A stretch of DNA of 64,000 nucleotides from Smittia aterrima (Eukaryota > Arthropoda > Insecta > Diptera > Chironomidae), in contig CP093831.1 of assembly GCA_033063855.1 (NCBI GenBank), forward strand, positions 9,548,001-9,612,000. The letters are read 5' to 3'. The notes under the pieces are model-generated. The model saw nothing but the letters and a program-made list of their open reading frames with translations. It was not told the origin of the DNA and did no database searches. How positions within the stretch are numbered: the first letter of the stretch is position 1; each line of letters begins with the position of its first letter. The position numbers were made by a program, and so were the translations under genes. Below are positions 42,101 through 54,100 of the stretch, one piece after another.

Positions 42101-45100
42101 AGAAACAATCGTTGATGAAAAACCAAAGCTTGACGATAAATTGCCTCAAGCAATCGATGAGAAACCAACTGAAAAAGCTCCATCGAAATCTCCATCAGAC
42201 GATAAAATTGCTGAGCTTTCTAAGCCACAAAAGATCTCTGAACCTGTCGAATCTGATTCAGATGAAGACGATAAGGAAGCACCATTGAAAACTCCTGTCT
42301 TTGGAAAAGTCGATCCATTGAAACCTTTCGAGAAAGTTGACACAACAAAAGAATTCTCAAGCGTCGAAAAATCAGTAACGCAATCTGTCACAATTGTGAA
42401 AGAAACAATCGTTGATGAAAAACCAAAGCTTGACGATAAATTGCCTCAAGCAATCGATGAGAAACCAACTGAAAAAGCTCCATCGAAATCTCCATCAGAC
42501 GATAAAATTGCTGAGCTTTCTAAGCCACAAAAGATCTCTGAACCTGTCGAATCTGATTCAGATGAAGACGATAAGGAAGCACCACTAAAAACTCCTGTCT
42601 TTGGAAAAGTCGACCCATTGAAACCTTTCGAGAAAGTTGACACAACAAAAGAATTCTCAAGCGTCGAAAAATCAGTAACGCAATCTGTCACAATTGTGAA
42701 AGAAACAATCGTTGATGAAAAACCAAAGCTTGACGATAAATTGCCTCAAGCAATCGATGAGAAACCAACTGAAAAAGCTCCATCGAAATCTCCATCAGAC
42801 GATAAAATTGCTGAGCTTTCTAAGCCACAAAAGATCTCTGAACCTGTCGAATCTGATTCAGATGAAGACGATAAGGAAGCACCATTGAAAACTCCTGTCT
42901 TTGGAAAAGTCGATCCATTGAAACCTTTCGAGAAAGTTGACACAACAAAAGAATTCTCAAGCGTCGAAAAATCAGTAACGCAATCTGTCACAATTGTGAA
43001 AGAAACAATCGTTGATGAAAAACCAAAGCTTGACGATAAATTGCCTCAAGCAATCGATGAGAAACCAACTGAAAAAGCTCCATCGAAATCTCCATCAGAC
43101 GATAAAATTGCTGAGCTTTCTAAGCCACAAAAGATCTCTGAACCTGTCGAATCTGATTCAGATGAAGACGATAAGGAAGCACCACTTAAAACTCCTGTCT
43201 TTGGAAAGGTCGATCCGTTGAAACCTTTCGAGAAAGTTGACACAACAAAAGAATTCTCAAGCGTCGAAAAATCAGTAACGCAATCTGTCACAATTGTGAA
43301 AGAAACAATCGTTGATGAAAAACCAAAGCTTGACGATAAATTGCCTCAAGCAATCGATGAGAAACCAACTGAAAAAGCTCCATCGAAATCTCCATCAGAC
43401 GATAAAATTGCTGAGCTTTCTAAGCCACAAAAGATCTCTGAACCTGTCGAATCTGATTCAGATGAAGACGATAAGGAAGCACCACTAAAAACTCCTGTCT
43501 TTGGAAAAGTCGACCCATTGAAACCTTTCGAGAAAGTTGACACAACAAAAGAATTCTCAAGCGTCGAAAAATCAGTAACGCAATCTGTCACAATTGTGAA
43601 AGAAACAATCGTTGATGAAAAACCAAAGCTTGACGATAAATTGCCTCAAGCAATCGATGAGAAACCAACTGAAAAAGCTCCATCGAAATCTCCATCAGAC
43701 GATAAAATTGCTGAGCTTTCTAAGCCACAAAAGATCTCTGAACCTGTCGAATCTGATTCAGATGAAGACGATAAGGAAGCACCATTGAAAACTCCTGTCT
43801 TTGGAAAAGTCGATCCATTGAAACCTTTCGAGAAAGTTGACACAACAAAAGAATTCTCAAGCGTCGAAAAATCAGTAACGCAATCTGTCACAATTGTGAA
43901 AGAAACAATCGTTGATGAAAAACCAAAGCTTGACGATAAATTGCCTCAAGCAATCGATGAGAAACCAACTGAAAAAGCTCCATCGAAATCTCCATCAGAC
44001 GATAAAATTGCTGAGCTTTCTAAGCCACAAAAGATCTCTGAACCTGTCGAATCTGATTCAGATGAAGACGATAAGGAAGCACCATTGAAAACTCCTGTCT
44101 TTGGAAAAGTCGATCCATTGAAACCTTTCGAGAAAGTTGACACAACAAAAGAATTCTCAAGCGTCGAAAAATCAGTAACGCAATCTGTCACAATTGTGAA
44201 AGAAACAATCGTTGATGAAAAACCAAAGCTTGACGATAAATTGCCTCAAGCAATCGATGAGAAACCAACTGAAAAAGCTCCATCGAAATCTCCATCAGAC
44301 GATAAAATTGCTGAGCTTTCTAAGCCACAAAAGATCTCTGAACCTGTCGAATCTGATTCAGATGAAGACGATAAGGAAGCACCACTAAAAACTCCTGTCT
44401 TTGGAAAAGTCGACCCATTGAAACCTTTCGAGAAAGTTGACACAACAAAAGAATTCTCAAGCGTCGAAAAATCAGTAACGCAATCTGTCACAATTGTGAA
44501 AGAAACAATCGTTGATGAAAAACCAAAGCTTGACGATAAATTGCCTCAAGCAATCGATGAGAAACCAACTGAAAAAGCTCCATCGAAATCTCCATCAGAC
44601 GATAAAATTGCTGAGCTTTCTAAGCCACAAAAGATCTCTGAACCTGTCGAATCTGATTCAGATGAAGACGATAAGGAAGCACCACTAAAAACTCCTGTCT
44701 TTGGAAAAGTCGACCCATTGAAACCTTTCGAGAAAGTTGACACAACAAAAGAATTCTCAAGCGTCGAAAAATCAGTAACGCAATCTGTCACAATTGTGAA
44801 AGAAACAATCGTTGATGAAAAACCAAAGCTTGACGATAAATTGCCTCAAGCAATCGATGAGAAACCAACTGAAAAAGCTCCATCGAAATCTCCATCAGAC
44901 GATAAAATTGCTGAGCTTTCTAAGCCACAAAAGATCTCTGAACCTGTCGAATCTGATTCAGATGAAGACGATAAGGAAGCACCACTAAAAACTCCTGTCT
45001 TTGGAAAAGTCGACCCATTGAAACCTTTCGAGAAAGTTGACACAACAAAAGAATTCTCAAGCGTCGAAAAATCAGTAACGCAATCTGTCACAATTGTGAA

Positions 45101-48100
45101 AGAAACAATCGTTGATGAAAAACCAAAGCTTGACGATAAATTGCCTCAAGCAATCGATGAGAAACCAACTGAAAAAGCTCCATCGAAATCTCCATCAGAC
45201 GATAAAATTGCTGAGCTTTCTAAGCCACAAAAGATCTCTGAACCTGTCGAATCTGATTCAGATGAAGACGATAAGGAAGCACCATTGAAAACTCCTGTCT
45301 TTGGAAAAGTCGATCCATTGAAACCTTTCGAGAAAGTTGACACAACAAAAGAATTCTCAAGCGTCGAAAAATCAGTAACGCAATCTGTCACAATTGTGAA
45401 AGAAACAATCGTTGATGAAAAACCAAAGCTTGACGATAAATTGCCTCAAGCAATCGATGAGAAACCAACTGAAAAAGCTCCATCGAAATCTCCATCAGAC
45501 GATAAAATTGCTGAGCTTTCTAAGCCACAAAAGATCTCTGAACCTGTCGAATCTGATTCAGATGAAGACGATAAGGAAGCACCATTGAAAACTCCTGTCT
45601 TTGGAAAAGTCGATCCATTGAAACCTTTCGAGAAAGTTGACACAACAAAAGAATTCTCAAGCGTCGAAAAATCAGTAACGCAATCTGTCACAATTGTGAA
45701 AGAAACAATCGTTGATGAAAAACCAAAGCTTGACGATAAATTGCCTCAAGCAATCGATGAGAAACCAACTGAAAAAGCTCCATCGAAATCTCCATCAGAC
45801 GATAAAATTGCTGAGCTTTCTAAGCCACAAAAGATCTCTGAACCTGTCGAATCTGATTCAGATGAAGACGATAAGGAAGCACCATTGAAAACTCCTGTCT
45901 TTGGAAAAGTCGATCCATTGAAACCTTTCGAGAAAGTTGACACAACAAAAGAATTCTCAAGCGTCGAAAAATCAGTAACGCAATCTGTCACAATTGTGAA
46001 AGAAACAATCGTTGATGAAAAACCAAAGCTTGACGATAAATTGCCTCAAGCAATCGATGAGAAACCAACTGAAAAAGCTCCATCGAAATCTCCATCAGAC
46101 GATAAAATTGCTGAGCTTTCTAAGCCACAAAAGATCTCTGAACCTGTCGAATCTGATTCAGATGAAGACGATAAGGAAGCACCATTGAAAACTCCTGTCT
46201 TTGGAAAAGTCGATCCATTGAAACCTTTCGAGAAAGTTGACACAACAAAAGAATTCTCAAGCGTCGAAAAATCAGTAACGCAATCTGTCACAATTGTGAA
46301 AGAAACAATCGTTGATGAAAAACCAAAGCTTGACGATAAATTGCCTCAAGCAATCGATGAGAAACCAACTGAAAAAGCTCCATCGAAATCTCCATCAGAC
46401 GATAAAATTGCTGAGCTTTCTAAGCCACAAAAGATCTCTGAACCTGTCGAATCTGATTCAGATGAAGACGATAAGGAAGCACCACTAAAAACTCCTGTCT
46501 TTGGAAAAGTCGACCCATTGAAACCTTTCGAGAAAGTTGACACAACAAAAGAATTCTCAAGCGTCGAAAAATCAGTAACGCAATCTGTCACAATTGTGAA
46601 AGAAACAATCGTTGATGAAAAACCAAAGCTTGACGATAAATTGCCTCAAGCAATCGATGAGAAACCAACTGAAAAAGCTCCATCGAAATCTCCATCAGAC
46701 GATAAAATTGCTGAGCTTTCTAAGCCACAAAAGATCTCTGAACCTGTCGAATCTGATTCAGATGAAGACGATAAGGAAGCACCACTAAAAACTCCTGTCT
46801 TTGGAAAAGTCGACCCATTGAAACCTTTCGAGAAAGTTGACACAACAAAAGAATTCTCAAGCGTCGAAAAATCAGTAACGCAATCTGTCACAATTGTGAA
46901 AGAAACAATCGTTGATGAAAAACCAAAGCTTGACGATAAATTGCCTCAAGCAATCGATGAGAAACCAACTGAAAAAGCTCCATCGAAATCTCCATCAGAC
47001 GATAAAATTGCTGAGCTTTCTAAGCCACAAAAGATCTCTGAACCTGTCGAATCTGATTCAGATGAAGACGATAAGGAAGCACCATTGAAAACTCCTGTCT
47101 TTGGAAAAGTCGATCCATTGAAACCTTTCGAGAAAGTTGACACAACAAAAGAATTCTCAAGCGTCGAAAAATCAGTAACGCAATCTGTCACAATTGTGAA
47201 AGAAACAATCGTTGATGAAAAACCAAAGCTTGACGATAAATTGCCTCAAGCAATCGATGAGAAACCAACTGAAAAAGCTCCATCGAAATCTCCATCAGAC
47301 GATAAAATTGCTGAGCTTTCTAAGCCACAAAAGATCTCTGAACCTGTCGAATCTGATTCAGATGAAGACGATAAGGAAGCACCATTGAAAACTCCTGTCT
47401 TTGGAAAAGTCGATCCATTGAAACCTTTCGAGAAAGTTGACACAACAAAAGAATTCTCAAGCGTCGAAAAATCAGTAACGCAATCTGTCACAATTGTGAA
47501 AGAAACAATCGTTGATGAAAAACCAAAGCTTGACGATAAATTGCCTCAAGCAATCGATGAGAAACCAACTGAAAAAGCTCCATCGAAATCTCCATCAGAC
47601 GATAAAATTGCTGAGCTTTCTAAGCCACAAAAGATCTCTGAACCTGTCGAATCTGATTCAGATGAAGACGATAAGGAAGCACCATTGAAAACTCCTGTCT
47701 TTGGAAAAGTCGATCCATTGAAACCTTTCGAGAAAGTTGACACAACAAAAGAATTCTCAAGCGTCGAAAAATCAGTAACGCAATCTGTCACAATTGTGAA
47801 AGAAACAATCGTTGATGAAAAACCAAAGCTTGACGATAAATTGCCTCAAGCAATCGATGAGAAACCAACTGAAAAAGCTCCATCGAAATCTCCATCAGAC
47901 GATAAAATTGCTGAGCTTTCTAAGCCACAAAAGATCTCTGAACCTGTCGAATCTGATTCAGATGAAGACGATAAGGAAGCACCATTGAAAACTCCTGTCT
48001 TTGGAAAAGTCGATCCATTGAAACCTTTCGAGAAAGTTGACACAACAAAAGAATTCTCAAGCGTCGAAAAATCAGTAACGCAATCTGTCACAATTGTGAA

Positions 48101-51100
48101 AGAAACAATCGTTGATGAAAAACCAAAGCTTGACGATAAATTGCCTCAAGCAATCGATGAGAAACCAACTGAAAAAGCTCCATCGAAATCTCCATCAGAC
48201 GATAAAATTGCTGAGCTTTCTAAGCCACAAAAGATCTCTGAACCTGTCGAATCTGATTCAGATGAAGACGATAAGGAAGCACCATTGAAAACTCCTGTCT
48301 TTGGAAAAGTCGATCCATTGAAACCTTTCGAGAAAGTTGACACAACAAAAGAATTCTCAAGCGTCGAAAAATCAGTAACGCAATCTGTCACAATTGTGAA
48401 AGAAACAATCGTTGATGAAAAACCAAAGCTTGACGATAAATTGCCTCAAGCAATCGATGAGAAACCAACTGAAAAAGCTCCATCGAAATCTCCATCAGAC
48501 GATAAAATTGCTGAGCTTTCTAAGCCACAAAAGATCTCTGAACCTGTCGAATCTGATTCAGATGAAGACGATAAGGAAGCACCATTGAAAACTCCTGTCT
48601 TTGGAAAAGTCGATCCATTGAAACCTTTCGAGAAAGTTGACACAACAAAAGAATTCTCAAGCGTCGAAAAATCAGTAACGCAATCTGTCACAATTGTGAA
48701 AGAAACAATCGTTGATGAAAAACCAAAGCTTGACGATAAATTGCCTCAAGCAATCGATGAGAAACCAACTGAAAAAGCTCCATCGAAATCTCCATCAGAC
48801 GATAAAATTGCTGAGCTTTCTAAGCCACAAAAGATCTCTGAACCTGTCGAATCTGATTCAGATGAAGACGATAAGGAAGCACCATTGAAAACTCCTGTCT
48901 TTGGAAAAGTCGATCCATTGAAACCTTTCGAGAAAGTTGACACAACAAAAGAATTCTCAAGCGTCGAAAAATCAGTAACGCAATCTGTCACAATTGTGAA
49001 AGAAACAATCGTTGATGAAAAACCAAAGCTTGACGATAAATTGCCTCAAGCAATCGATGAGAAACCAACTGAAAAAGCTCCATCGAAATCTCCATCAGAC
49101 GATAAAATTGCTGAGCTTTCTAAGCCACAAAAGATCTCTGAACCTGTCGAATCTGATTCAGATGAAGACGATAAGGAAGCACCATTGAAAACTCCTGTCT
49201 TTGGAAAAGTCGATCCATTGAAACCTTTCGAGAAAGTTGACACAACAAAAGAATTCTCAAGCGTCGAAAAATCAGTAACGCAATCTGTCACAATTGTGAA
49301 AGAAACAATCGTTGATGAAAAACCAAAGCTTGACGATAAATTGCCTCAAGCAATCGATGAGAAACCAACTGAAAAAGCTCCATCGAAATCTCCATCAGAC
49401 GATAAAATTGCTGAGCTTTCTAAGCCACAAAAGATCTCTGAACCTGTCGAATCTGATTCAGATGAAGACGATAAGGAAGCACCATTGAAAACTCCTGTCT
49501 TTGGAAAAGTCGATCCATTGAAACCTTTCGAGAAAGTTGACACAACAAAAGAATTCTCAAGCGTCGAAAAATCAGTAACGCAATCTGTCACAATTGTGAA
49601 AGAAACAATCGTTGATGAAAAACCAAAGCTTGACGATAAATTGCCTCAAGCAATCGATGAGAAACCAACTGAAAAAGCTCCATCGAAATCTCCATCAGAC
49701 GATAAAATTGCTGAGCTTTCTAAGCCACAAAAGATCTCTGAACCTGTCGAATCTGATTCAGATGAAGACGATAAGGAAGCACCATTGAAAACTCCTGTCT
49801 TTGGAAAAGTCGATCCATTGAAACCTTTCGAGAAAGTTGACACAACAAAAGAATTCTCAAGCGTCGAAAAATCAGTAACGCAATCTGTCACAATTGTGAA
49901 AGAAACAATCGTTGATGAAAAACCAAAGCTTGACGATAAATTGCCTCAAGCAATCGATGAGAAACCAACTGAAAAAGCTCCATCGAAATCTCCATCAGAC
50001 GATAAAATTGCTAAGCTTTCTAAGCCACAAAAGATCTCTGAACCTGTCGAATCTGATTCAGATAAAGACGATAAGGAAGCACCATTAAAAACTCCTGTCT
50101 TTGGAAAAGTCGATCCATTGAAACCTTTCGAGAAAGTTGACACAACAAAAGAATTCTCAAGCGTCGAAAAATCAGTAACGCAATCTGTCACAATTGTGAA
50201 AGAAACAATCGTTGATGAAAAACCAAAGCTTGACGATAAATTGCCTCAAGCAATCGATGAGAAACCAACTGAAAAAGCTCCATCGAAATCTCCATCAGAC
50301 GATAAAATTGCTGAGCTTTCTAAGCCACAAAAGATCTCTGAACCTGTCGAATCTGATTCAGATGAAGACGATAAGGAAGCACCATTGAAAACTCCTGTCT
50401 TTGGAAAAGTCGATCCATTGAAACCTTTCGAGAAAGTTGACACAACAAAAGAATTCTCAAGCGTCGAAAAATCAGTAACGCAATCTGTCACAATTGTGAA
50501 AGAAACAATCGTTGATGAAAAACCAAAGCTTGACGATAAATTGCCTCAAGCAATCGATGAGAAACCAACTGAAAAAGCTCCATCGAAATCTCCATCAGAC
50601 GATAAAATTGCTGAGCTTTCTAAGCCACAAAAGATCTCTGAACCTGTCGAATCTGATTCAGATGAAGACGATAAGGAAGCACCATTGAAAACTCCTGTCT
50701 TTGGAAAAGTCGATCCATTGAAACCTTTCGAGAAAGTTGACACAACAAAAGAATTCTCAAGCGTCGAAAAATCAGTAACGCAATCTGTCACAATTGTGAA
50801 AGAAACAATCGTTGATGAAAAACCAAAGCTTGACGATAAATTGCCTCAAGCAATCGATGAGAAACCAACTGAAAAAGCTCCATCGAAATCTCCATCAGAC
50901 GATAAAATTGCTGAGCTTTCTAAGCCACAAAAGATCTCTGAACCTGTCGAATCTGATTCAGATGAAGACGATAAGAAAGCATCATTAAAATCTTCAATTG
51001 AGAAAGTCGACCTGAAGAAACATTTTGAGAATACAGAATCATTAGAATCGACAACTACAACAATCGTTGAAAGTCGATTTGAATCTTCTTCTACAATGAG

Positions 51101-54100
51101 CTCTTCAAAGATTTCTGAGCAAGGTTTTGTGTCTGAATCGAAAGCTTTTGAGTCAGATTCGTTAGATAGCAGCACTTCTTCGGTCTCGAAGTTATTGGTT
51201 CAGCCATATAATTTAGATGACGAAAAAGTCTCAAGGAAACAATCAATCAAGTCCGAAATAAGTGAAATCATGGGAGATGAAGAACTTTCGTTTGTTACCG
51301 ACGGAACATCTTCCTCTATCACTTACGTCAGTGAAGCTGTCACTGACACAACGCTAACGACTACATCAGAAGATGATTTCTCAGCATCAAAGACTCTTAC
51401 ACAAGCTAAGGATCTATTGAAAGAATTTGTTCAAGAAGATTTCGTTAGAAATGTGAAGCCTGAGAAATCACCGGCACTTGTAACTTCAACAAAATCTGAT
51501 AAATCTGACAAGCAACCAAGCGATCTTTCGCCCGATTCATTTGTCTCTGGACCCCAAGACACTCAATACGAGAGATCGATCTCATTCTCAGACAATGCAG
51601 CCTCTGATATTTCAAGTGAATGCAAATTTGAAGAAACTATGATTACATTACCTTATGATAGCGAAAGAGATGAACAAACTGCTGAAAGCATAACTCGCAG
51701 TAGCAGCAGTCTCAGCAAAACTCAAGAGCTTAACAAAAACTATAAACAATTAACAAATGAAGCTCGGATTGAACTAACAAGTTCTCCGCAAAGCGACGTA
51801 ACCGAATATACTGAAAGCGTTTCAATGGCTGACTCTGTCTTAGAAGGAATTAGTTCCGAGCGAAGAAATCTTCGTCAAGAACGATCCTCAGTCACATCAG
51901 CTGACGCTCCAACTCCAGAGTCACCAAGAAGCGAGTCTGGTAAAAAGAAGCTTAAATGCACTGACATTGTTCTCAATCGTAAACCTAAACCTTTGAATTC
52001 TTACAAGAAACCAAGTGACACGAAAGAAAAAGAAACTTCTCAAAGTTCTGGAAAAGCTTCTGCAAGCAAATCAATGACGATTTCTAAAACATCGTCACGT
52101 AAATCAAATGTTTCGTCAAAATCTCAATTTGATGTTGAATTAACAAGAAGCTCAACGACACATGTTACTAAGAGTTCCTCACGCGTATACGGCTACATGC
52201 AATCCACCGTCTCACGCGATCAAAAAATCGGTCGCACACATCACATTGCTCAACGTTCGACGACACACAGCGAAAGCGATTCAAACAAAGTAGAAATTAA
52301 AGTTGTAGATGAAAAGAAAGATTTCATCGAAATTAAGAAAGATTCTGATTCCTCAAAGAAGAGCAGTCCATCGCCAACAAAGCGAGCTCTAATAATTGAT
52401 AACAAACCTCGTGAACTAAGTCAACCTCGAAGAATCACAAAGATTGATTCTAATTCTCAAAAGGAAAAACATTTGGTTTCTGACTCTGACAAGTCTGAAA
52501 AATCCTCATCGGTCTCTACAGTGACTCGATCAGAAAAATCTTCTTCAGTTTCAATGACGACAAAGTCTTCGTCAATCTCGACAATGACCAAGTCGTCGAA
52601 AGACAAGAAGAACTCAAGCTTAATTCCAATTAAGAAAACCTCAGCTGAAAAGCCTCAAACAACTACAACTTCCAAGCAAACTTCCAAAAGAGAAGCCTCA
52701 GCGACTAAGTCAATAACTGAAATGAAATCACATGCAACTGAGAAAATTGCTGTTGAGAAAGCCTCGTCGGCAAAAGCCGTTACAGTCACTAAATCCTCAA
52801 AGCAAGTACAAAGAATCTCTTCAGCAACCAAGTCCAGTGATAAACCAACTGTGATTAGCAGGAAAAAGAAAAAGACTGAACGAATTGAAAGAAGCGACTC
52901 GCAAGAGTCTTTAGATATGAAGAAAAAGAATGAAACTTTAAAAGTTCAAAAGGTTGAGAGCTCCGGTATCGCTGCGTCTCGAAAGAAGGGACGAGGGAAG
53001 ACCGTGACCACAACCACAATTACTCAGGCAGACATTTCTTACCGCAGTCAATCTGCTTTGCAATATGCAAACAAGGACGCAATTACATTTGAGCATGGAG
53101 AAATTCCGTCGTCGATGCCTTCGAGTCCAAATCACTTGAAGCGTCCAAACTCCTCAAATGGCAACACTGTCATGACCAGTGAAGTATTTACTCGTACAAT
53201 CGAATCTCCGAAGTCTATTGAAGTCATTTACAAACAACCAAAGACTCGTTGCGTAAGTGAAGTCGATGGCAGTTTCATTGAAACTACCGACTCGAGTCTC
53301 TCTGACTCAATTGCACTTCCTTCATCAACATCTGATCACGACGCCGACGCGACAAAGAAAAAGTCGACAGTTAGTCCCCAATCTCCGACAGCGACGAAGA
53401 TTCCGCTGCAGTTGATTGACAAGTCGACGAAACTCGACAAGACGCCGATTAAGGACGACAAAGATGTAATGAAACCACCGCTGGTTGTCGACAGCGAGTC
53501 AATCTCACCACTCCTTGAATTCCAGGCAGTGTCACCAACGAGACAAAAACATAAATTCGCTTACGAACTCAAAGAAGGTAATTTGAACGTAAACATTTGA
53601 AGAAATCACGTCGATTTCTCTCACGTGACAAACCACAAACCTCCCCCAATTTGTTGATGAATGTTTGTAAATTTGTAGCTCAAAATCAAAACTTGTATTA
53701 TTTCTTTTTCGAAACATTTGAAACTTTGTTGCTCAGCCATTTACGAATTGATTTGCCAAACTTTCTCAAACTCAAAACTTTGCTTTCTTAACACTTTTCG
53801 ATTTTTTTTTCTTTTGATGTATTTTTGTTTGTGCGCAATTCAAAACTGAAAAGAATCATGACTGAGGTTCCTGTGATTTCGATAACTCTCGACGAGACCG
53901 ATGATCGAGATGATGACGACTCGCAACGGCCGGACATCGCTGATTGTCACACTGACATTGAAGAGCTTGAAAGCGATACAAGTCGTAAGAATTCGTTGGC
54001 TGATGGTTTGAAAGGTAAATGTGGAATCACGGATGTGGAAGACTTTGATGATTCAGGGGATAACGAAGATGTGTCTGAGAAGAACTATGGACCTGAGATA

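Noticed and set aside
43012..43221. A 69-codon plus-strand frame in another phase of the array
   Set aside because: It appears only because one unit (43046) carries rare base changes. It is a shadow of the coding repeat.
30729..51060. CRISPR or non-coding satellite array
   Set aside because: Units are contiguous, have no spacers, are 300 nt long and stay in one open frame within a eukaryotic gene.
30785..51175. A minus-strand open frame of about 81 codons in every repeat unit
   Set aside because: It is the mirror of the conserved plus-strand repeat. Its regularity follows from the unit being copied; it has no promoter, splice or domain evidence, and sense-strand changes keep the plus frame.
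53897..53910. Acceptor AG at 53909 giving a phase-1 entry to the T-D-V-E-D exon
   Set aside because: It would solve the phase problem, but there is no pyrimidine tract and two earlier AGs lie closer to the branch-like site.
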